From positions 434,001 to 498,000 of the forward strand of contig NZ_SMYL01000001.1 of NCBI RefSeq assembly GCF_004358105.1: DNA of 64,000 bases, written 5' to 3'. The notes below the pieces were generated by a model, which was given only the letters and a program-made list of their open reading frames with translations, had not been told where the DNA came from and made no database searches. Every line of letters begins with the position of its first letter. The first letter of the stretch is position 1. The DNA is from Sapientia aquatica (GTDB lineage Bacteria; Pseudomonadota; Gammaproteobacteria; Burkholderiales; Burkholderiaceae_D). Positions 26,679-34,661 of the stretch are shown piece by piece. The position numbers and the translations under genes were made by a program.

Positions 26679-27509
26679 TTAAACCGAATCCGAATTTTTC
26701 CAACTGGTCGGCGATTCACCCATCACAATTTTAAAGGCCCGCAAAAATCCGGCTTGGCTGTTGTAGCCGACGCGCTCGGTGACTAGTTTTAAGGGCATTC
26801 CTTCACGAATCAAACTCTTGGCCAATGTCATGCGCCAGCGTGTTAAGTAATTGCCGGGAGAATCGCCCACTTCGGATTTAAAAGCGGCTGCAAAACTACT
26901 GCGCGACATGCCTGCTAATTGTGCTAACGCATCCAGCGACCATTCTTGGGCAGGGTTGGCATGTATCGCCGCTAAGGTCTTACTAATTTGCGGGTGATTC
27001 AAACTGCGTAATAAGCCCGGTTCGGTATCCGCGCGCGCTAACACCACTCGCAGAACATCGATTAATAACACTTCAAACAAACGATCCAACACCTCTTGTC
27101 GCCCTGGCTTTTGATCAAACGCTTCGCTAAACAGCAGGTTCAATAAATTCTCTGCACCAGTCAGCGCGCTCAACGGACATTCAAAGCGCGGAGGAAGTGC
27201 AAATAAAATTGGATTAAACGCTTTATGTTCGAAGCGCATGGAGGCGCACACCAAATCGGCGCCGCTATGTGGATCGGGCAAAAAACGGTGCTGGGTCGGG
27301 CGTGAATAAAACACCAGTGTCGGCTCAGTTAGCGTCACCGCATAGCCGGTCGAATCGTGCATGGTCACGCTGCCGGCTTTGAGTAAATGCAAAAATCCCG
27401 TGCCGAGTTCTTCGCCAAAGGTGACGTCATCGCATAGATTGCCAGAGTAAAAAAGCCGCGCTTGGGCTTTAAAGTGGGTCAGTAGCGGGGTGAGGGGATC
27501 ATTATTCAT
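26679..27509 (-). CDS. AraC-family transcriptional regulator
   Basis: The 276-residue protein has an N-terminal cupin-type ligand domain (about 10-190; LHLLKAGSVTMHD, FYSRPTQHRFLPDP, DLVCASMRF) of the AraC cupin_6 class, and a C-terminal double helix-turn-helix (about 185-272; WSLDALAQLAGMSRSSFAAAFK and LKLVTERVGYNSQAGFLRAFK). It is divergent from the AhpD-like and YHS genes 111 bases away and probably regulates them. Confidence 0.92.
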   Translation of the reverse strand: MNNDPLTPLLTHFKAQARLFYSGNLCDDVTFGEELGTGFLHLLKAGSVTMHDSTGYAVTLTEPTLVFYSRPTQHRFLPDPHSGADLVCASMRFEHKAFNPILFALPPRFECPLSALTGAENLLNLLFSEAFDQKPGRQEVLDRLFEVLLIDVLRVVLARADTEPGLLRSLNHPQISKTLAAIHANPAQEWSLDALAQLAGMSRSSFAAAFKSEVGDSPGNYLTRWRMTLAKSLIREGMPLKLVTERVGYNSQAGFLRAFKIVMGESPTSWKNSDSV

Positions 27510-27620
27510 TTTGGACGATTCGCATTTAAATTAGGATTTTTGTTTAACAATCGTGCGTTAGTGTAGCTTATTCTCTGTCCTGTCGCTCAACCCGAGAGAT
27601 TAACCTACAAAGGAATTACC

Positions 27621-28166
27621 ATGACAACCATTGCACCGTTAGCCATTGATCAAGCCGATTCAACTACAGCCGCTACCTTAAATGCGGTTAAATCCAAGAT
27701 TGGCATGATCCCTAATTTGTACTCGACCCTAGCCAAAGCACCCAGCGCATTAAACAACTATCTTGCGCAAAACGAAGCGCTGGCAAAAGGTAATTTAACT
27801 CATGCGGAACGTGAATTGATTTCCGTCGCGGCATCGCAAGCCAATGGCTGCCATTATTGCATTAGCGCGCACACCTTAATCGGCAAAGGCGCTGGTTTGA
27901 CCGCCGAGCAAATGCTCAGCGCTCGTGCTGGTAAGGGCGATACTCCACGTAACGCGGCGATTGCTGCTTTTACCCACGCCCTAATCGAACAGCGTGGGCA
28001 TGTCGATGTCGCCAAATTGGATGGCTTCAAAGCAGCCGGTTTGTCGGAATCCGATTTGTTGGAAATTATTGCTAACGTGGTCGCGATGACATTTAGCAAT
28101 TACGCCAATAACGTGGCAAGAACTGCAATTGATTTCCCTGTCGTCGCTTTAGAATTAAACGCGTAA
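27621..28166 (+). CDS. Carboxymuconolactone decarboxylase / AhpD-like peroxidase-family protein
   Basis: The 181-residue protein belongs to the CMD/AhpD superfamily. The redox motif is in ELISVAASQANGCHYCISAHT, a CxxC with a downstream His as in AhpD-type alkylhydroperoxidases; the rest of the fold is recognisable (MIPNLYSTLAKAPSALNNYL, GKGDTPRNAAIAAF, LLEIIANVVAMTFSNYANNVA). It starts with AAAGGA upstream. It heads a two-gene operon with a YHS-domain protein, divergent from an AraC regulator. The physiological substrate is not evident. Confidence 0.9.
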   Translation: MTTIAPLAIDQADSTTAATLNAVKSKIGMIPNLYSTLAKAPSALNNYLAQNEALAKGNLTHAERELISVAASQANGCHYCISAHTLIGKGAGLTAEQMLSARAGKGDTPRNAAIAAFTHALIEQRGHVDVAKLDGFKAAGLSESDLLEIIANVVAMTFSNYANNVARTAIDFPVVALELNA

Positions 28167-28191
28167 TCCAATCCATAAAAGGAGTATCACC

Positions 28192-28653
28192 ATGCATATC
28201 ATCAAGAAAACATTCTTATCGCTAGCAACCTTGTTTGCTTTACTGATCGCTGCGCCAAGTTTTGCCGACACGACTACTGACAACGTTGTTGGTGCGGGTG
28301 GCTACGATTTAACCTCGTATTTCAGCCAAGAGAAACCACAGCGCGGCAACGGTCATCACACGGTGGAACTTAAAGGCGTGACGTATTTATTCGCTACGGA
28401 AGAAAACAAAAAAGCCTTTGAAGCCAATCCTGAAAAATTCTTACCGCAATACGGCGGCTACTGCGCCTACGGTGTGTCAGTGAGCAAAAAGTTTGTCGCT
28501 GATCCTGAGCAGTTTGATATTGTTGACGGTAAGTTGTACTTAAATTTGGACGCGAAAATCCGTTCAATTTGGTTGCAAAGCGTGCCAACCCGTATTGCTG
28601 ATGGCGATAAAAACTGGACAGTTATCGCCAACAGAAAGCCCTCTGAACTGTGA
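28192..28653 (+). CDS. Exported YHS-domain protein
   Basis: The 153-residue product has a Sec signal peptide (about 1-25, SFA cleavage). The mature part is a YHS-type domain found in many exported proteins (GYDLTSYFSQEKPQRGNGHHTVELKGVTYLFATEENKKAFEANPEKFLPQYGGYCAYGVS). These domains are suspected to bind metal or haem, but this is not proven. It follows the AhpD-like gene by 25 bases with AGGAG, so they are cotranscribed, which suggests a joint role in oxidant or thiol stress across the envelope. Confidence 0.9.
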   Translation: MHIIKKTFLSLATLFALLIAAPSFADTTTDNVVGAGGYDLTSYFSQEKPQRGNGHHTVELKGVTYLFATEENKKAFEANPEKFLPQYGGYCAYGVSVSKKFVADPEQFDIVDGKLYLNLDAKIRSIWLQSVPTRIADGDKNWTVIANRKPSEL

Positions 28654-28690
28654 TGTCATTACCGTTTGATATCAGCTAATACTGGCGAGG

Positions 28691-28719
28691 TGGGTAGCTA
28701 AATCGGCTGCCCATTTTTT
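28691..28719 (+). terminator. Intrinsic terminator after the AhpD/YHS operon
   Basis: TGGGTAGC / GCTGCCCA forms an 8-base stem with one T-G pair and a 7-base loop, followed directly by six Ts. Confidence 0.85.
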
Positions 28720-28753
28720 GCTTTTGTGATTTACTCTTTTTGGGAACAAAGCC

Positions 28754-29344
28754 ATGGCAACTCAAGCACTTTCAGCGCTGTTAAAAGAAGTACGCGCTTG
28801 TACCCTTTGCCAAGAACATTTGCCGCACGGCCCCAGACCGATTGTGCAAATCAATCGTAGCGCTAAAATTTTAATTGCCGGTCAAGCTCCTGGTAACAAG
28901 GTGCATCAAAGCGGCGTGCCGTTTGATGACGCCAGCGGAGATCGATTGCGGGATTGGATGGGAATTGGCAAGGAGACTTTTTATGATGACACGCAGATCG
29001 CCTTGTTGCCTATGGGTTTTTGTTTTCCGGGCAGCGCAAAATCGGGCGATCTAGCACCACGTAAAGAATGCGCTCCGCAATGGCGAAACCGCTTATTAGC
29101 GCATTTACCCAATATCGAATTGACTTTGGTAATCGGCCAATACGCGCTGGCGTGGCATTTACCAGATAGCGCCAATACGAGTGTCACGGGGCATGTGCTG
29201 GACTGGCAAAAAAACTGGCCTACCGTTTTGCCGTTGCCACACCCAAGTCCTAGAAACGCTATTTGGCTAAAGCAAAATCCGTGGTTTAGCACCGATGTTC
29301 TACCTGCCTTGAAAGCGCAAATTCAACACATCTTAAAAAAATAG
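28754..29344 (+). CDS. Uracil-DNA glycosylase family protein, Fe-S type
   Basis: The 196-residue protein has UDG-superfamily motifs: motif 1 as GQAPGNKVHQSGVPFDDASG and motif 2 as HPSPRNAIW. Cysteines 16, 19, 90 and 106 follow C-x2-C-x70-C-x15-C, the spacing of 4Fe-4S family-4 UDGs. Motif 1 differs from the family-4 GEAPG...E form, so the protein may be a divergent clade with altered base specificity. It has its own ATG after a terminator, so it is probably transcribed alone. Confidence 0.87.
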   Translation: MATQALSALLKEVRACTLCQEHLPHGPRPIVQINRSAKILIAGQAPGNKVHQSGVPFDDASGDRLRDWMGIGKETFYDDTQIALLPMGFCFPGSAKSGDLAPRKECAPQWRNRLLAHLPNIELTLVIGQYALAWHLPDSANTSVTGHVLDWQKNWPTVLPLPHPSPRNAIWLKQNPWFSTDVLPALKAQIQHILKK

Positions 29345-29374
29345 ATCAAACGACGGTGAGTGCATTTGATCTAT
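29335..29374 (-). terminator. Intrinsic terminator of the redoxin gene
   Basis: Read on the minus strand, ATAGATCAAA / TTTGATCTAT (10-base perfect stem, 14-base loop) is followed by six Ts. It overlaps the end of the convergent UDG gene. Confidence 0.88.
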
Positions 29375-29394
29375 AAAAACTGCCTTTTATTTTG

Positions 29395-29898
29395 CTAGAG
29401 CGATAACCACAAATTGTCCCAATCGTCGGGTTGGAATTTGCCCTCGCGTTTAAATTTTAATTGGGCCTTGTGATCCAACACGAAGTGAGTTGGCTGGGTT
29501 GCCACGACGCCAAAATTATCCTTGTGTCCCGGCGCATTGCGCCACACGGTCGGAAAGCGTTGATCTTTAGGATAGGCGTGCGTCGTTATTTCGTTGTACT
29601 CGTCCAAATCCTTTTTATTGGAATCCAGATTGACGCCCAATAACATAAATTTATTCTTTACATTGCGCACATAGAATTCGCGCATGAGCTTCAAATCGTC
29701 GCTGCACAGCGCGCAGTCAAAGGTAAAAAAGCTGACCAACACCGTCATTCCCGCAAAATCATTGAGATTGAGCTTTTTGCCATAAATATCGGTGCCATCG
29801 AGCGTGTAGGTGGTGGGTGGCTTTTGTGCTAACGATAAGCCCGACGACAGCATTAATCCGGACGCCAACACCGATTGGATAAAGTCTCTGCGTAACAT
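29395..29898 (-). CDS. Exported redoxin / AhpC-TSA-like protein
   Basis: The 167-residue product starts with a signal region resembling a Tat signal (LRRDFIQSVLASGLMLSSG, then SLAQ). The mature part is thioredoxin-like (YGKKLNLNDFAGMTVLVSFFTFDCALCSDDLKLMREF) with a CxxC pair, and PTHFVLDHKAQLKF near the end as in TlpA/SCO-type proteins. It is probably a periplasmic thiol reductase. The start giving MLRRDF was chosen because AAGGAAG lies upstream and it heads the signal; an upstream in-frame extension of 35 codons is rejected. Confidence 0.82.
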   Translation of the reverse strand: MLRRDFIQSVLASGLMLSSGLSLAQKPPTTYTLDGTDIYGKKLNLNDFAGMTVLVSFFTFDCALCSDDLKLMREFYVRNVKNKFMLLGVNLDSNKKDLDEYNEITTHAYPKDQRFPTVWRNAPGHKDNFGVVATQPTHFVLDHKAQLKFKREGKFQPDDWDNLWLSL

Positions 29899-30083
29899 AA
29901 GTGCTTCCTTTGTGATGTCTGATAATGATTTGCACTCATTTTGCGGAGTGTTGATCACGGGGCGCTGTTCGATCTGATTTAGCATAGGACAAAATTTAAC
30001 CATTTTTCCGATTTATTTTGATATTTGCTTTGCCCGCAGGCAATTGAATTATGATGTTGGTTTTTAATAATTGGGTGATTGTC

Positions 30084-30593
30084 ATGAAACAACTAATCTT
30101 GATCTGTGGTTTCTTATTTTCATTTATGTCAGCACAAGCGCAAACAGCGACTGGCGCAGCCATTTCTGACGCGGCTTTGCGCCAACAAGTAACGCAATTT
30201 TTAGACGAATGGCACGACGATGCGGCGCATGCGAATCCGCGCTATTTTGACAAGATCGCGCTGCATGGCGTCTATATCGGTACCGACAAATCCGAGCGTT
30301 GGGAGCGCGAAGCGTTTCGGGCTTGGGCTAAGCCGTATTTTGATGCCAAGAAGGCGTGGGAATTTCATGCGATTAAGCGCAACATCGCTTTTTCTGACGA
30401 TAAAAGCATTATCTGGTTTGACGAGCAGCTCAACACGCAGATGGGGATTTGCCAAGCATCGGGCGTCATTAGCGTGACCCCAACGGGTTTGCAAATTCAG
30501 CACTACCAGTTGTCATTAACTGTTCCTAATGATTTGCTTGATTCAATACAAAAGCAGATTAGTGAGTTTGATGCCAAGCATCCTGTTAAATAA
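30084..30593 (+). CDS. Exported SnoaL/NTF2-like protein
   Basis: The 169-residue product has a signal peptide (about 1-20, AQA cleavage). The mature part resembles SnoaL_3/NTF2-like domains (VTQFLDEWHDDAAHANPRYFDKIALHGVYIGTDKSERWEREAFRAWAKPYF, then SIIWFDEQLN). Such folds make a conical pocket that may be enzymatic or purely binding; no active site can be assigned. An in-frame ATG 33 bases upstream (30051) is less likely because it would displace the signal peptide. Confidence 0.82.
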   Translation: MKQLILICGFLFSFMSAQAQTATGAAISDAALRQQVTQFLDEWHDDAAHANPRYFDKIALHGVYIGTDKSERWEREAFRAWAKPYFDAKKAWEFHAIKRNIAFSDDKSIIWFDEQLNTQMGICQASGVISVTPTGLQIQHYQLSLTVPNDLLDSIQKQISEFDAKHPVK

Positions 30594-30615
30594 ACGTTGG
30601 CTAGCCGTCTCTTTA

Positions 30616-30768
30616 TCAATGCGGCTTGCTGGGAATCTCCGATTTGGGCGGAATTGGTGCTGGTGAGGTGGTGGTGGCGCGACCAAAGAATGCGGTGAGC
30701 GCAAAACCGAGCATAGAAATAATGACTAAAGCGGTCAGTACGATACGCCAACGCGGATTCTTACGCAT
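30616..30768 (-). CDS. Small single-pass membrane protein (50 aa)
   Basis: The frame beginning MRKNPRWR encodes a basic N-terminus, one membrane segment (about residues 9-28, VLTALVIISMLGFALTAFF) and a Pro/Ser-rich tail. Upstream codons in the same frame look noncoding. It lies about 125 bases beyond the outer-membrane-factor gene on the same strand and could be the last gene of the efflux operon. I do not recognise a family. Confidence 0.5.
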   Translation of the reverse strand: MRKNPRWRIVLTALVIISMLGFALTAFFGRATTTSPAPIPPKSEIPSKPH

Positions 30769-30894
30769 ACTTGCCTCGCAATCAAAGTGAGCTGGATTTA
30801 GCTTAGGTTGATTTGCGAGGCTTTTCAAGCGCTTGCACGCGCAGCTCGGCAATCTTTCTTTACTTCTGCATCGCCTGAATTGTTACGGCAGAGC

Positions 30895-32376
30895 TTATTT
30901 CAGACGAATGCTGGCGGACTCTGGTGCGCCGACTACACCGCCGCCCAATGCCTTATACAGCGCCGTTAAATTTTCCCCTAACGCTTGTTGAGAAGTTAGC
31001 TCGGTATCGTGCAGTTGCGCTAGTTGTAGGCGCGCTTGCAGCACGTTAGCGTAGTTGGTATCACCTAATTGGTAGCGCTTTTCTGCATAGCCAAATTGTT
31101 GTTGCTGCGCGGAGTAGGCGGCTCGGATTTGGCCTAATCGTTGTTGCTCACGCTGGTAGCGGATTAGCGCGGATTCGGTGTCGGCAAACGCCGCTAAAAC
31201 CGCTTGGCGGTAGTTGGCGATAGCGGCGTCGCGTGCGGCTTCTTTGCTGCTGACTTGGGCGGATAAGCGCCCACCGTTCAATAATGGAATCGAAAGTTGC
31301 GGCCCAAGGCTCCAATAGCGACTGGCTAAATCGGTTAATTTGCCCGGTGTAATGGTGTCCAATCCCAGATTGCCAACCAGATTGATTTGCGGATATTGTG
31401 CCGCGACTGCCACGCCGATATCTGCCGTTGCCGCCGCCAATTGGCGTTCGGCGCTGCGCAAATCGGGGCGGCGTAATAACAAGTCGGACGGTACGCCAAT
31501 CGAGTTAATTGTTGTGGCATCAATGGAGTCAGATTTGGCAGAACTCAAGATCGAACTCACTTGTTCTTGCTGCTGATTTACCAAAACGCTTAGCGATAGC
31601 AAGGTCGAGGTAGCCGCCGACTTGAGCGGTGAAATCATTGCCTCGGTATTGTGTACGGCAACCTGCGCGTCCATCAAATCACTGTTGGACAACAATCCAG
31701 CTTTTTGTTGGATCGTCGCTATTTCAAGCAATTGTTTGCTATCAGCCAGCATCGCTTCGGCGTTTTTCACCCGCGCTTGATATGTGCGGTAATCAATCAC
31801 ATTGCGCACGACTTCGGCAGCGATACGTAAGCTCAAATCTTGACGTTGTAATTCAATGCTAGCAACCCGCGCTTTACCGGCTTCCACACTACGCGCGGTC
31901 GCGCCAAATAGATCTAATTCCCACGAGGCGTCTAAACCGACGCGGTAATCCGTAAAACCAATTTTAGGATTGGGAAAAGGGATGTTGGCAAAGTTTTCGC
32001 TATTTTTGCTGAACTGATCTCGCCCGATGCGTCCGTCTGCATTGATCTGCGGTTGGTAACTGCTATCTATCATCGTCAGTTGCGCGCGCGCTTGCTTGAT
32101 GCTGGCATCGGCGCTCGCTAAATCTAGATTGCGTGCTAAAGCGAGTTCCACCAATTGGGTAATTGCTGCATCGTTCCAAGTCTGCCACCAACGGTCATTG
32201 ATGGCAGGTGCTGTAGCGAGATTGCTGCCTTCAATTTGATTAAATTGTGTCGGCACGCTGCCGTGCAAATCGGGCTGCTGATAGTTTGGGCCAACCGCGC
32301 AGCCAGTTAAACACAGTAGCCCAAGGATCGCTAATTGCAATGGTGTTTTAGTTGGTTTGAATGATGACAATCTCAT
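30895..32376 (-). CDS. Outer-membrane efflux lipoprotein (NodT/TolC family)
   Basis: The 493-residue protein has a lipoprotein signal with lipobox LTGC (C26) and the NodT-family repeats (VGPNYQQPD, WWQTWNDAAITQLVELAL, DASWELDLFG, RRPDLRSAERQLAAATADIGVA, YPQINLVGNLG, YQLGDTNYANVLQARLQL). It forms the outer-membrane duct for the adjacent ABC exporter. Its ATG overlaps the stop of the upstream permease gene at an ATGA, so it belongs to the same translationally coupled operon, giving a complete tripartite pump. Confidence 0.94.
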   Translation of the reverse strand: MRLSSFKPTKTPLQLAILGLLCLTGCAVGPNYQQPDLHGSVPTQFNQIEGSNLATAPAINDRWWQTWNDAAITQLVELALARNLDLASADASIKQARAQLTMIDSSYQPQINADGRIGRDQFSKNSENFANIPFPNPKIGFTDYRVGLDASWELDLFGATARSVEAGKARVASIELQRQDLSLRIAAEVVRNVIDYRTYQARVKNAEAMLADSKQLLEIATIQQKAGLLSNSDLMDAQVAVHNTEAMISPLKSAATSTLLSLSVLVNQQQEQVSSILSSAKSDSIDATTINSIGVPSDLLLRRPDLRSAERQLAAATADIGVAVAAQYPQINLVGNLGLDTITPGKLTDLASRYWSLGPQLSIPLLNGGRLSAQVSSKEAARDAAIANYRQAVLAAFADTESALIRYQREQQRLGQIRAAYSAQQQQFGYAEKRYQLGDTNYANVLQARLQLAQLHDTELTSQQALGENLTALYKALGGGVVGAPESASIRLK

Positions 32377-33485
32377 TGTCCGCTCCTGCGAATAAACATG
32401 GTGTAGGCCAACGATAACGTCACCGCGGCAATTAATAACAAGGGCCACAGTTGCGGCCATGTCTGTTGGAAGGTGTAACCTTTTAAGAAAATACCTTTGA
32501 TTGCCACAATGGCGTGGCTGAGTGGATTGATCGCGCCTATCACCTGTAAAAACGGCGGCATGTTTTCAATCGGGGCAGTAAAGCCTGACAACATCACGGC
32601 GGGCGCCATAAAGCCAAACACGCCTAAAAACGCCTGCTGCTGACTAGAGCACATAGCCGAAATCAATAAGCCAAATCCGGCGAGCGATAGCCCGTAGAAA
32701 AACAACGATAAATACAAAAGCCAAACCGAGCCAGAAAAAGGAATTCGGTACACAAAGATGGCGGCCAACACGATCACCGTTCCTTGCATCAGCGCCACTA
32801 AAATTCCCGGTACCATTTTTCCCACCATGATGTAGGCCGGCGTTAGCGGTGAGACCAATAATTGCTCAAAGGTGCCTTCTTCACGTTCCCGCGCGAGCGA
32901 CAATGCGGTGACGGTTAAGCAGCCGATGGTGGTGATGATGCAGATCAACGAGGGCAGCACAAACCAGCGGTATTCCAGATTGGGATTGTATAAATTTTCG
33001 ACATTGATTTGCGCCGGTATCGCTTGCAATTGCGTTTGCGAGCTTTGTTCTAGCGCGTATTGCTGCACGATTTGTTGGGCATAACCGAAAGCGATTTGCG
33101 CGCTGTTTGAACGGCGACCGTCGATAATGGCTTGTATTAAGGTTGGCTGTCCGTTGGTCATTTGGCGCGAAAAATCCTGCGGGAAACGCAAAGCGAGTAG
33201 GGCTTTTTTATCGTCGATCACTTCTTTAAGTTGCGCTTCGCTAGTGACCATAATTACGGTCGGAAAAGCTTTAGCTGCCGACAGGCGTTGAATTAATTCA
33301 ATAGAGGCCGCGCCACCATCTTCGTTGTAGACAGCGAGCGTGCTGTTTTTCACTTCCAAGGTCGCCGCGAACGGGAAAATCAGGAGCTGCAAAATTACCG
33401 GCATGATCAACATGCGTATGCTTTGCGTGGTGCTAAAGAGCGCCTGCAATTCTTTTCTGATTAAAATTAAGATGGAATACCACAT
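32373..33485 (-). CDS. ybhR: ABC-2 exporter permease, YbhR-like
   Basis: The 370-residue protein has one N-terminal membrane segment (about 24-43), a large periplasmic domain (about 45-175) and five C-terminal membrane segments, the ABC2_membrane_3 layout. LAREREEGTFEQLLVSPLTP is the coupling-helix signature. Length and order match E. coli YbhR in ybhGFSR. It is coupled to the outer-membrane factor downstream. The symbol is by operon analogy. Confidence 0.87.
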   Translation of the reverse strand: MWYSILILIRKELQALFSTTQSIRMLIMPVILQLLIFPFAATLEVKNSTLAVYNEDGGAASIELIQRLSAAKAFPTVIMVTSEAQLKEVIDDKKALLALRFPQDFSRQMTNGQPTLIQAIIDGRRSNSAQIAFGYAQQIVQQYALEQSSQTQLQAIPAQINVENLYNPNLEYRWFVLPSLICIITTIGCLTVTALSLAREREEGTFEQLLVSPLTPAYIMVGKMVPGILVALMQGTVIVLAAIFVYRIPFSGSVWLLYLSLFFYGLSLAGFGLLISAMCSSQQQAFLGVFGFMAPAVMLSGFTAPIENMPPFLQVIGAINPLSHAIVAIKGIFLKGYTFQQTWPQLWPLLLIAAVTLSLAYTMFIRRSGQ

Positions 33486-33524
33486 GGCTTACTTTCTAAC
33501 TTATTTTTAGGTTGCTTTTCTGGT

Positions 33525-34661
33525 TTAGTCGTCTAGTCGGCGGGCTGTTTTGATGGCTGTTAAGCCTAACCAAAACAAAGCAGAAACCAATAAGAAAAAA
33601 GAATTTAATAAAATAACCGGCCAAATATCGCCCGCTAAAAACAAGGTCTGTAACGCGCCCACAAAATAGCGTGCCGGAACTAAATAACTAATCGCCTGCA
33701 CCGCATCGGGCATGCTCGAAATTTCAAAGATAAAACCGGACAACATCGTCGCAGGTAAAAATGCCGCGAGTAACGCGAACTGTGCTGCGATGAATTGATT
33801 GCGTGTCACCGTCGATAAAAATAACCCCAGTCCCAAACCGCTGCCTAAAAATAAGCTACTGACGATAAACAAGACCCAGAACGAGCCGCGAAATGGAATA
33901 TCCATCAGCGTAGTGGCGACTAAGACACAAAGCGACATGGCGACCATGCCAAGTAAGTAGTACGGAATAATTTTTGACAGTAGCAATTCGCTGCGCGTGA
34001 CCGAAGTGGACAGCAAGGCTTCCATCGTGCCGCGCTCCCATTCACGCGCCACTACCAACGAAGTGAGCAAGGCACCGATGACCGTCATAATCACCGAGAT
34101 GGAACCGGGAACCAAAAAATTACGGCTGACCGTGGTTGGATTAAACCAGTAACGCGGCTCCAAGGTGGTCAATGCAATTGTTGCTAGGCCTTGATCGTTG
34201 CTGCGCTGATTAATCCAAACTTGCAAACTGCCTTGCAGATAGCTGGATAAAAAATTGGCCGTATTCGGCTCCGCGCCATCGGTCAGTAATTGCATGGCGG
34301 CGGGGCCTTGATGTTGGCGCACTTTGGCGGAGAAATCTGAGTTTACAATTAGCACGCCGCGCACCACGCCGTTTTGCAATTGCGTTTGCATGTCAGCGCG
34401 CGAATTGCTGTGGTGGACTTCTATATAAGGCGAGCCGCCTAATACATCAACAAAGCGCTGCGCTTCCGCGCCATTGTCTTGCATTACGACGCCTAGCTTG
34501 ACTTTGTTGGTGTCAAGATTGATACCGTAGCCAAAAATAAACAGCAAAATCACCGGCAAAATAAAGGCGATCAAAATACTGCTTGGGTCGCGCACGATTT
34601 GATAGCTTTCTTTGCGACATAAAGCCCAAAGGTGGCGCGGGTTGATATTGAGGATGCTCAT
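33525..34661 (-). CDS. ybhS: ABC-2 exporter permease, YbhS-like
   Basis: The 378-residue protein has the same topology as the next gene: N-terminal membrane segment (about 28-48), periplasmic domain, five C-terminal membrane segments, and a coupling helix VAREWERGTMEALLSTSVT. It is paired with the YbhR-like subunit, from which 39 bases separate it. Its start overlaps the ATPase stop at an ATGA. Together with the double ATPase it should form the transport core. The substrate is probably a hydrophobic cation or drug by analogy with E. coli YbhFSR. Confidence 0.87.
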   Translation of the reverse strand: MSILNINPRHLWALCRKESYQIVRDPSSILIAFILPVILLFIFGYGINLDTNKVKLGVVMQDNGAEAQRFVDVLGGSPYIEVHHSNSRADMQTQLQNGVVRGVLIVNSDFSAKVRQHQGPAAMQLLTDGAEPNTANFLSSYLQGSLQVWINQRSNDQGLATIALTTLEPRYWFNPTTVSRNFLVPGSISVIMTVIGALLTSLVVAREWERGTMEALLSTSVTRSELLLSKIIPYYLLGMVAMSLCVLVATTLMDIPFRGSFWVLFIVSSLFLGSGLGLGLFLSTVTRNQFIAAQFALLAAFLPATMLSGFIFEISSMPDAVQAISYLVPARYFVGALQTLFLAGDIWPVILLNSFFLLVSALFWLGLTAIKTARRLDD

